64,000 bases of DNA from Aequorivita sp. (lineage in GTDB: Bacteria > Bacteroidota > Bacteroidia > Flavobacteriales > Flavobacteriaceae): positions 62,001-126,000 of the forward strand of contig JAGXGE010000001.1 in the NCBI GenBank assembly GCA_024637015.1, given 5' to 3'. This document shows positions 1 to 6,296 of this stretch, in pieces (positions within the stretch are counted from its first letter, which is position 1; each line of letters opens with the position of its first letter). Under the pieces are notes generated by a model, which ran no database searches, was not told where the DNA came from, and saw only the letters and a list, made by a program, of their open reading frames with translations. A program made the translations under genes and the position numbers.

Positions 1-198
1 GGTACCCAACAAAGTGGCGTTTTAAACCTTCGTATTGCAGACATAATAAAGGATTCTGAGATATTAAAGATTGCCCGTAGCTACGCGATGCAAACCCTAA
101 AAGCAGACCCAAACCTTTCTTCCGAAGAAAACAGTGCTATCAAAAACACCTATTCACAACTTGTGAAGTATCGGAATATTTGGAATTATATTTCTTAG
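1..198 (+). CDS. recG: ATP-dependent DNA helicase RecG, C-terminal end (partial)
   Basis: The window opens inside this gene; 65 codons and a TAG stop remain in frame 1. The fragment starts with GTQQSG, the conserved C-terminal RecG element, followed by an LRIAD stretch and a helical tail ending in NIWNYIS. RecG remodels stalled replication forks and Holliday junctions. Only the extreme C terminus is visible, so helicase motifs cannot be checked. Its stop codon overlaps the stop of the convergent TetR gene by a few bases. A decayed second copy of this 3' end lies at about 4173-4222. Confidence 0.82.
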   Translation, partial: GTQQSGVLNLRIADIIKDSEILKIARSYAMQTLKADPNLSSEENSAIKNTYSQLVKYRNIWNYIS

Positions 199-869
199 CG
201 CAATAAGTTTGTTGCAAAATAATTCAACATTTTTTCTACTTCTGAATACTTGTTCTCCCCCACTTTTATGTCCGTTAGTCTGGGTAAATGTTTGGCAAAG
301 TAGATGTGGTTGTTGGACATTTCAAATAAATTACTGGCCAAAGCATACGGATATTCGAATGTAGGGTTGATTTCTGAAATTACCCCAGCAACCATCGTTA
401 TAAGTTGCTTATAATTTTTAAAAAAACCCTTCCCGTTCTCCTCGTCCACTTCTTTTGTGTGATAAGCTTTCATCCCTTCAGCTATAATCACACTGTGGAG
501 TTTGCTTTCGTCTACATAATCAGTGGTGGGGTTGTCTACAGACGCCGAAACAAAGGAGTTGATGATTATTTCAAGCTTTCGCTTTGGGTCATCTATATTT
601 AAAGTATTTATCCGAATTAGATAGGCAACCCATTCCCAATACCACGAAACCAAATAGAGGAGTAATAAATGCTTGTTTTCAAAATAGCGATAGATGGAAG
701 CCTCGGTAGAATTCATTTCCTGAGCTAGCTTTTTAAAATTAAACGCCTCGAAGCCTAAATCGCTCAACAATAAAATACTATGCTTGATAATATTTCTACC
801 CAAGACTGAATCTTGTGGATCTTTTAAGTAGAGACCTTCGTTTAGTGCTATTTTGATTTCGATACCCAT
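195..869 (-). CDS. TetR/AcrR-family transcriptional regulator
   Basis: A 224-residue protein with a TetR-type helix-turn-helix at about residues 38-75 (GFEAFNFKKLAQEMNS, then ASIYRYFENK, the recognition helix and following turn). The rest is a helical ligand-binding domain with no recognisable ligand signature. It is divergent from the SulP/carbonic anhydrase pair, and the 158-base gap holds a small palindrome, so local control of that operon and of itself is the simplest inference. The unusually long N terminus (about 30 residues before the HTH) is common in flavobacterial members. Target and inducer are unknown. Confidence 0.85.
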   Translation of the reverse strand: MGIEIKIALNEGLYLKDPQDSVLGRNIIKHSILLLSDLGFEAFNFKKLAQEMNSTEASIYRYFENKHLLLLYLVSWYWEWVAYLIRINTLNIDDPKRKLEIIINSFVSASVDNPTTDYVDESKLHSVIIAEGMKAYHTKEVDEENGKGFFKNYKQLITMVAGVISEINPTFEYPYALASNLFEMSNNHIYFAKHLPRLTDIKVGENKYSEVEKMLNYFATNLLR

Positions 870-951
870 AGTTACTCACTTTGGGCACAAAAATAAACAA
901 TTGAAATTCATAGGAAACATATTACTAAAAAAAGTTTAATAATTATTTATA

Positions 952-990
952 ATAGTTATACTATCATTTTAAAAAGTATTTTTATATTTG
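952..990 (+). promoter_or_regulatory. Putative operator palindrome and TAnnTTTG promoter of the SulP operon
   Basis: Positions 952-964 form a short perfect inverted repeat (ATAGT, TAT spacer, ACTAT), the kind of site TetR dimers bind. Positions 983-990 read TATATTTG and match the Bacteroidota -7 box TAnnTTTG, 38 bases before the SulP start. The palindrome would overlap the upstream promoter half, fitting repression. The arms are only 5 bases, so the operator call is inference; the -7 box match is direct. Confidence 0.45.
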
Positions 991-1027
991 CGGTCATATA
1001 TTATTAACAACATTAAAATTTCAATAT

Positions 1028-2623
1028 ATGGATTCTGGTTTTTTAAAAAATTTAAAAAGTGATATTCCGGCTAGTATAGTCGTTTTCTTTGTGGCACTAC
1101 CATTATGCTTAGGAATAGCATTGGCCAGTGGCGCTCCATTATTTTCAGGTCTTATTGCCGGTATTGTTGGAGGTATTGTAGTAGGTTCTATGAGTGGTTC
1201 CAAAATAGGTGTAAGCGGACCTGCAGCGGGTCTTGCTGCTATTGTATTGACTTCCATTGCTACCTTGGGCGACTATCAAACCTTTTTGGTTGCTGTGGTC
1301 TTAGCCGGGGTTTTCCAGCTAGTAATGGGGTTTTTAAAAGCGGGTATTATAGGGTATTATTTTCCGTCTTCAGTTATAAAAGGAATGCTAACGGGAATAG
1401 GTATTATAATAATTTTGAAACAAATTCCACATTTTTTTGGATACGATTCCACACCTGAAGGTGATTTTTCATTCTTCCATTTAGATGGGGGAAATACCTT
1501 TACTAATTTATTGATGACTATAAACCACATTCAATTGGGCTCTGCTCTAGTAGGTATTTTAGGTTTGGCAATATTAATTTTGTGGGAAAAGGTTCTATCC
1601 AAAAAAGGAAAAATATTTCAGTTAGTACAGGGGCCGCTTGTGGCTGTAGCAGTAGGTATTTTGTTCTTTGCGTTTACACAGTCAAATGACTTATTGGGCA
1701 TTGAACAATCACATTTGGTTAATGTTCCTGTGCCTGACAGTTTTGGTTCTTTTCTGGCTCAATTCAGTTTCCCAAATTTTAGTGCTATTTATAATCCAGA
1801 TGTTTGGATTATAGCCTTTACCATAGGCCTTGTTGCCAGTTTGGAAACTTTGCTTTGTGTGGAAGCTACTGATAAGTTAGACCCTAACAAAAATATTACT
1901 CCAACCAACCGCGAACTCTTGGCGCAAGGTACCGGAAATATTGTATCTGGCCTTATTGGCGGTCTTCCCATTACCCAAGTTATTGTCCGTAGTTCTGCAA
2001 ACATTCAATCAGGAGGGCGAAGTAAACTTTCTGCCATTGTTCACGGATTTTTATTATTGATTTCGGTAATTTTGATACCACGCCTGCTCAACATGATACC
2101 GCTTTCTGCCCTGGCGGCGGTGCTTTTAATGGTAGGCTATAAACTAACAAAACCCGCCCTATTCAAAACGATGTATAATTCAGGCTGGAAACAGTTTGTG
2201 CCATTTATTGTTACTGTTCTGGGAATCATCTTAACAGATTTGCTTATAGGAATAGGCCTTGGCTTAGCCGTAGGTATTGTAATAATTCTTATTAAAAGTT
2301 ACCAAAACTCGCATTTTCTTCACAAAGAAGGTGAAGACATAGCAGACGGTAAACTGAAAATGACTTTGGCAGAGGAGGTTACCTTCTTCAATAAAGGAGC
2401 TATAATAAAAGAATTGGACAATATCCCTGAAAATTCTATCCTTGAAATAGATGTTCGAAATACAAAATATCTTGATAATGACATTGTTGAAGTTCTTGAA
2501 GATTTTACCCGTAAAGCACAACTTCGAAATATCAGGGTATTTTTAATTGCTGAAAAAGGAATCGTGGAAAATCCCATACGGTATATGGATCACTTTACCT
2601 TAAGACCTAAAAAGTCAGCATAA
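1028..2623 (+). CDS. SulP-family inorganic anion (probable bicarbonate/sulfate) transporter
   Basis: A 531-residue inner-membrane protein with about 10-12 hydrophobic segments over residues 15-420 and a soluble C-terminal STAS domain at about 430-525. The SulP fold is shown by VVFFVALPLCLGIALASGAP near the N terminus, GPAAGL in the substrate region, and the GNIVSGLIGGLPITQVIVRS stretch. SulP proteins carry sulfate, bicarbonate or other anions. Here the next gene, 35 bases downstream, is a beta-carbonic anhydrase, which favours bicarbonate uptake coupled to CO2/HCO3- interconversion (inference from context). Probably one operon, perhaps under the divergent TetR protein. Confidence 0.9.
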   Translation: MDSGFLKNLKSDIPASIVVFFVALPLCLGIALASGAPLFSGLIAGIVGGIVVGSMSGSKIGVSGPAAGLAAIVLTSIATLGDYQTFLVAVVLAGVFQLVMGFLKAGIIGYYFPSSVIKGMLTGIGIIIILKQIPHFFGYDSTPEGDFSFFHLDGGNTFTNLLMTINHIQLGSALVGILGLAILILWEKVLSKKGKIFQLVQGPLVAVAVGILFFAFTQSNDLLGIEQSHLVNVPVPDSFGSFLAQFSFPNFSAIYNPDVWIIAFTIGLVASLETLLCVEATDKLDPNKNITPTNRELLAQGTGNIVSGLIGGLPITQVIVRSSANIQSGGRSKLSAIVHGFLLLISVILIPRLLNMIPLSALAAVLLMVGYKLTKPALFKTMYNSGWKQFVPFIVTVLGIILTDLLIGIGLGLAVGIVIILIKSYQNSHFLHKEGEDIADGKLKMTLAEEVTFFNKGAIIKELDNIPENSILEIDVRNTKYLDNDIVEVLEDFTRKAQLRNIRVFLIAEKGIVENPIRYMDHFTLRPKKSA

Positions 2624-2658
2624 TCTTTATTAATAAATTTTATAAAAATAAATATATA

Positions 2659-3288
2659 ATGAAAGCACACACAAAAGAAACACAAGCCACAATGACCCCT
2701 GAAAAGTCATTGCGATTTTTAAAAGAAGGGAACTTACGTTTTCAAAACAACCTTAAAACCAACCGTAATTTACTGGAACAAGTAAACGACACAAGTGATG
2801 GACAATTTCCCTTCGCTACTATACTTAGCTGCATAGACTCTCGCGTTTCGGCAGAGTTGGTTTTTGACCAAGGACTAGGCGATATATTCAGTATTCGTAT
2901 TGCAGGTAATTTTATAAACCAAGATATCCTGGGCAGTATGGAATTTGCTTGCAAACTGGCGGGCACAAAACTTGTTGTTGTGCTTGGCCATACGGCCTGC
3001 GGGGCTGTTAAAGGTGCTTGTGACGATGCAAAATTAGGCAATCTCACCAATATGCTAGAAAAAATAAAACCCGCAGTAAAAGCAACGGAAGAACCAAAAG
3101 AAGCTGACCAACGCAATTCCAAAAACGCATCGTTTGTTGATAGCGTAGCAAAGAAAAATGTAAATTTGAACATAGACCGAATTTTGCACGAAAGTGATGT
3201 TCTTGCTGAAATGCAACAAAAAGGCGAAATCATGATTATTGGTGCTATGTATGATGTAAGCACTGGAGCGGTAACTTTTTACGATTAA
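2659..3288 (+). CDS. Beta-class carbonic anhydrase
   Basis: A 209-residue cytoplasmic enzyme that interconverts CO2 and bicarbonate. The zinc site is complete: Cys58 in SCIDSR, with the catalytic dyad Asp60/Arg62, then His111 and Cys114 in GHTACGAVKGA. Length is normal for the class. The region at residues 130-160 is rich in Lys and Glu and looks like a variable loop. It is cotranscribed with the SulP transporter and followed by a strong terminator, so the two form a closed bicistronic unit. Confidence 0.95.
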   Translation: MKAHTKETQATMTPEKSLRFLKEGNLRFQNNLKTNRNLLEQVNDTSDGQFPFATILSCIDSRVSAELVFDQGLGDIFSIRIAGNFINQDILGSMEFACKLAGTKLVVVLGHTACGAVKGACDDAKLGNLTNMLEKIKPAVKATEEPKEADQRNSKNASFVDSVAKKNVNLNIDRILHESDVLAEMQQKGEIMIIGAMYDVSTGAVTFYD

Positions 3289-3295
3289 TAAAAAG

Positions 3296-3365
3296 GGGCG
3301 CCCAAAAATAATTAAGCTATTTCGTTTGTTTGTGTTAATAAGCTGGGCGCCCTTTATTTTTTTTT
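3296..3365 (+). terminator. Rho-independent-type terminator after the carbonic anhydrase gene
   Basis: Arms 3296-3304 (GGGCGCCCA) and 3344-3352 (TGGGCGCCC) pair perfectly, separated by a 39-base loop, and are followed by a T-rich run to 3365. The left arm is itself palindromic, so alternative folding is possible. It begins 8 bases after the stop codon. Confidence 0.75.
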
Positions 3366-3371
3366 GAGATT

Positions 3372-4031
3372 ATGAAGAAGAATATATTACTTATTCTACT
3401 ATTTTTACCATTGGTCGGGGTATGTCAAGATAGTAGTTTTGGTAACTGGATCATCTATTTTGGAAATAAAAAAATAGACAATAAATGGAACTTGCACCAC
3501 GAAGTTCAATACAGAAACTATAACGCCATTGGTGATCTTGAGCAACTATTGCTTCGAACAGGCCTAGGCTATAACCTTACCGAAAATAACAACAATTTAC
3601 TGGTAGGTTACGGTTATATTTTAAGTGAAAACTACATTGGCGTTACTGACGATAAAAACACGGTAAACGAGTATAGAATTTACCAACAATTTATTACCAG
3701 ACAGAAAATAAGCCGTGTTGGCATTCAGCATAGGTATCGGTTTGAGCAACGTTTTGTGGAAGCTGATTTTAAACTTCGCTTCCGGTACTTTTTGAGCCTG
3801 AACGTTCCTTTGAATAAAAGTGAAATAATTGACAAAACCCTCTATTTTTCAGCCTACAATGAAATTTTTCTGAATACTGAAAACTCAGTTTTTGACCGAA
3901 ACCGACTCTATTCGGGACTGGGGTATAAACTGAACGCAGCCTTAAAATTCGAAATCGGGTATATGAACCAGTTTCTTGCTGGAGGAAAAAACCGTGATCA
4001 ACTAAACCTCATCACTTTTTTTAATTTCTAA
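3372..4031 (+). CDS. DUF2490 domain outer-membrane protein
   Basis: A 219-residue protein with a signal peptide (MKKNILLILLFLPLVGVCQ, cleavage near residue 19). Alternating aromatic/polar strands and a final aromatic residue suggest an outer-membrane beta-barrel. The GNWIIYFGNKK opening, the WNLHHEVQYRNYNA segment and the DLEQLLLRTGLGYNL segment are typical of DUF2490, whose function is unknown. It follows the carbonic anhydrase terminator closely and may use its own promoter or read-through. A clear hairpin lies downstream. Confidence 0.8.
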   Translation: MKKNILLILLFLPLVGVCQDSSFGNWIIYFGNKKIDNKWNLHHEVQYRNYNAIGDLEQLLLRTGLGYNLTENNNNLLVGYGYILSENYIGVTDDKNTVNEYRIYQQFITRQKISRVGIQHRYRFEQRFVEADFKLRFRYFLSLNVPLNKSEIIDKTLYFSAYNEIFLNTENSVFDRNRLYSGLGYKLNAALKFEIGYMNQFLAGGKNRDQLNLITFFNF

Positions 4032-4068
4032 CTCCACCCTATGGTGGCTACCAAAAATCAGGACCTTA

Positions 4069-4105
4069 GGGGGCATTTGTTTATCTTGAACAAATCCCCC
4101 TTTTT
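4069..4105 (+). terminator. Terminator after the DUF2490 gene
   Basis: GGGGG-C-ATTTGTT at 4069-4081 pairs with AACAAATCCCCC at 4089-4100 (one bulged C), a 7-base loop lies between, and five T follow at 4101-4105. Confidence 0.75.
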
Positions 4106-4172
4106 CCAATCGTCCCCAGCCTAAACCCAAAGATCAACTTCAACCTTCCCCCTTAGGAGTAAATTTTTATTA

Positions 4173-4222
4173 AATAGCTGTTTGCAATTTGTGAAGTATC
4201 ATACTATTTAAAATTATATTTC
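4173..4222 (+). pseudogene. Decayed copy of the recG 3' end
   Basis: Positions 4189-4222 match the recG tail at 161-194 at 29 of 34 bases with no gap, and weaker similarity extends about 11 bases upstream. Read in the recG frame it gives QFVKYHTI, a stop, then NYIS, against QLVKYRNIWNYIS in recG. The match is in frame, so it is a coding relic rather than chance AT-rich similarity. It marks the far side of the TetR-SulP-carbonic anhydrase-DUF2490 block. Confidence 0.6.
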
Positions 4223-4283
4223 GCAACCATATTTTTCACAATTCAATCAAAAACAATACTTTCACAAAAAAATAAACATACAA

Positions 4284-5447
4284 ATGAAATCATTTTCCCG
4301 ATTAGCAATTTTCCTTTTCCTTTTTTCCTTTTTAAACACGAGCGCGCAGGTCTTCAATCCCTATTATAATGGAATTGTTGAAAATGTTTCCGCATCAAAT
4401 ATTCTCGATGACTTAACAACATTGGTTGATTTTGGGGTCAAAGAACCAGGAAGCAGTGAGATTGAAGATGCCAAAGACTGGATAATTAACAGATACCAAA
4501 CTCTAGGATACACCGCTATAGAAACGCAACCTTTTATGGTCTCTGGTCAAACAACGTCCAATATTATTGTTACCAAAACAGGGAGTGTTTATCCAAATAC
4601 TTTTTTGATAATTGACGGGCATTACGACACTATAAACGGCCCGGGCGCGAACGATAACGGTAGCGGAACCGTGATGTTACTGGAACTTGCACGACTTTTA
4701 AAAGATATAGAGACCGAATATTCCATCAAATTTATTCACTTTAGCGGTGAGGAAGAAGGACTGATCGGTAGTGAATATTACGTTAATAACACGGTAATTC
4801 CTGAGAACCTAGATATCAAATTGGTTTTGAACATAGACGAAGTGGGCGGCGTTGCCGGAATGAACAACAACACTATTGTTTGCGAACGCGACGAAGGTAC
4901 GCCAAACTCTAACAATGAAGCTTCGGCAATAGCTACACAGGAAATGGCGAACTGTTTTGGGCTTTATTCCAATCTGCAAACAGAGATTTCATACGCTTAC
5001 GCTTCAGACTATATGCCGTTTGAAAATAATGGTGAAGTGATAACCGGACTCTATGAAAAAAACGAATCACCCTATCCGCACGGTCCCAATGACATTATTG
5101 AAAACATGGATCCCGATTACGTTTTTGAAGTAACCAAAGGTGCTTTGGGCTCTGCGTTGCACTTTGCCGTCGCGCGTGAACCGCTGGGAGTTTCTAAAAT
5201 TAATTTTGCCAAAAATATTGTTCTTTACCCCAATCCTTCCAATGGAAAATTTATAATCCATTTAAACTCATTTTCCAAAGAAAATGTTCAACTCTCGGTT
5301 TTTGATGTTTCAGGAAAAATGGCTTTTCACACTATTTTGAAAAGTGAAAACAATACTTTGGACTTAAGCTTTTTGGAGGCCGGTATTTATGAAGTGGTTT
5401 TTAAAAATGAGAAGGATTTGGTTACTAAAAAGCTTGTTTTAGAGTGA
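4284..5447 (+). CDS. Secreted M28-family metallopeptidase with T9SS sorting domain
   Basis: A 387-residue protein: signal peptide at residues 1-22 (ending NTSAQ), M28 zinc aminopeptidase domain at about 35-300, and a type A T9SS C-terminal domain at about 310-387 (LYPNPSNGKF near its start, KKLVLE at the end). The zinc ligands and catalytic residues are visible: His113 and Asp115 in DGHYDT, Asp124 in GANDNGSG, Glu156/157 in SGEEEG and Asp185 in NIDE. It probably removes N-terminal residues from peptides outside the cell or at the surface after export by the type IX system. Substrate is unknown. Confidence 0.92.
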   Translation: MKSFSRLAIFLFLFSFLNTSAQVFNPYYNGIVENVSASNILDDLTTLVDFGVKEPGSSEIEDAKDWIINRYQTLGYTAIETQPFMVSGQTTSNIIVTKTGSVYPNTFLIIDGHYDTINGPGANDNGSGTVMLLELARLLKDIETEYSIKFIHFSGEEEGLIGSEYYVNNTVIPENLDIKLVLNIDEVGGVAGMNNNTIVCERDEGTPNSNNEASAIATQEMANCFGLYSNLQTEISYAYASDYMPFENNGEVITGLYEKNESPYPHGPNDIIENMDPDYVFEVTKGALGSALHFAVAREPLGVSKINFAKNIVLYPNPSNGKFIIHLNSFSKENVQLSVFDVSGKMAFHTILKSENNTLDLSFLEAGIYEVVFKNEKDLVTKKLVLE

Positions 5448-5581
5448 AGATTTTTTATATTCTTGAATTAAATAGAATGGGAAATAAATGAAAACGTTTT
5501 ATTTATCCATAAGTTAACGTAAATTTAAAACAACATTTACTTCATTAAATTTTATCCCATTTTTATACAAATTTTTACAAC

Positions 5582-5938
5582 ATGGAACAACCAGAATTTT
5601 TAGAAAAAAATGTTTTTACAAATTTGAAAAACTTGAATAAAGGGTCTGACAAAGATACCCTTCACTATTTTTCTGAATCGGATTTTGAAACTGTTCTTGA
5701 ACGCGTTGAACATTTCGGAATTGGAGTTTATAAAATCGAGACATTGCAAAAGGCTAAGGTTTCCGATGTTGCTTCACATGAAGATTTTAAAAAGAAAGCG
5801 ACTGACCCAAAATGGTATAAAAAAGCATTTTTGACGTTTAAATCGCGTCAACCCGGACTTTCTTATTCCGCGACATATAAAGTTTCGAATAAACTTTTAG
5901 TGAAAAATGACACTTCAGGCAACGAAGAACTGAGCTAA
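5582..5938 (+). CDS. Hypothetical protein, 118 residues
   Basis: I do not recognise a family. It is a small, charged, Lys/Glu-rich protein with no signal peptide or membrane segment, so probably cytoplasmic. An N-terminal helical stretch (FTNLKNLNKGSDKDTLHYF) is followed by a DFETVLERVEHFGIGVYKIE segment. Codon use matches the neighbouring native genes. It stands alone between the M28 peptidase gene and a bidirectional hairpin at 6027-6056. Native composition and a clean ATG support a real gene. Confidence 0.6.
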   Translation: MEQPEFLEKNVFTNLKNLNKGSDKDTLHYFSESDFETVLERVEHFGIGVYKIETLQKAKVSDVASHEDFKKKATDPKWYKKAFLTFKSRQPGLSYSATYKVSNKLLVKNDTSGNEELS

Positions 5939-6026
5939 AAATCAATGCTTTTCTCAAATTAATATTCAACTATATTCTTCTTGGCTCGTATATTAAGAAG
6001 TACTTAAAATGTTACGAGAAAATAAA

Positions 6027-6056
6027 AAAAGCCCAACTTACATTGGGCTTTTCTAT
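6027..6056. terminator. Bidirectional terminator hairpin
   Basis: AAAAGCCCAA at 6027-6036 and TTGGGCTTTT at 6043-6052 pair perfectly around a 6-base loop. T-rich sequence follows on the plus strand and an A-run precedes it (T-run on the minus strand), so it can end the 118-residue gene and whatever minus-strand gene once lay to its right. Confidence 0.75.
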
Positions 6057-6067
6057 TTTCGACAAAA

Positions 6068-6205
6068 TCAAATTAAACCAATTATTGTTCTTTTTTTTGC
6101 AGGTTGCGCAATGGTATCCTTTACTTGGTTTTTGATCTTTTCCTTATCTCTTACTACAACCAGCCGGTTCTCCCGCACATATATCGGGGGCACAACGGGC
6201 TTCCA
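6068..6205 (-). pseudogene. Possible 3' remnant of a minus-strand gene beside the GC-rich segment
   Basis: On the minus strand one frame reads PVVPPIYVRENRLVVVRDKE and then a Lys-rich tail before a TGA at 6068-6070, directly in front of the terminator at 6027-6056. The tail looks coding. Upstream of about 6205 no credible start is seen, and other frames there also look partly protein-like, so a frame break is possible. I cannot name the family. Base composition turns GC-rich just above this point. It may be a gene cut off by arrival of the foreign segment. Confidence 0.3.
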
Positions 6206-6296
6206 AGACTGAACAACGAAAACCCAAAAGGTTCGCCAGAAGGTCGTAGCAATTCGAAGACTGTAACCTTGGAGAAATTTTAGAGCCGACGCGAGT

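Noticed and set aside
6009..6212. 67-codon plus-strand open frame after the 118-residue gene
   Set aside because: It begins inside the terminator hairpin at 6027-6056, has no family resemblance, and overlaps a more protein-like minus-strand frame.
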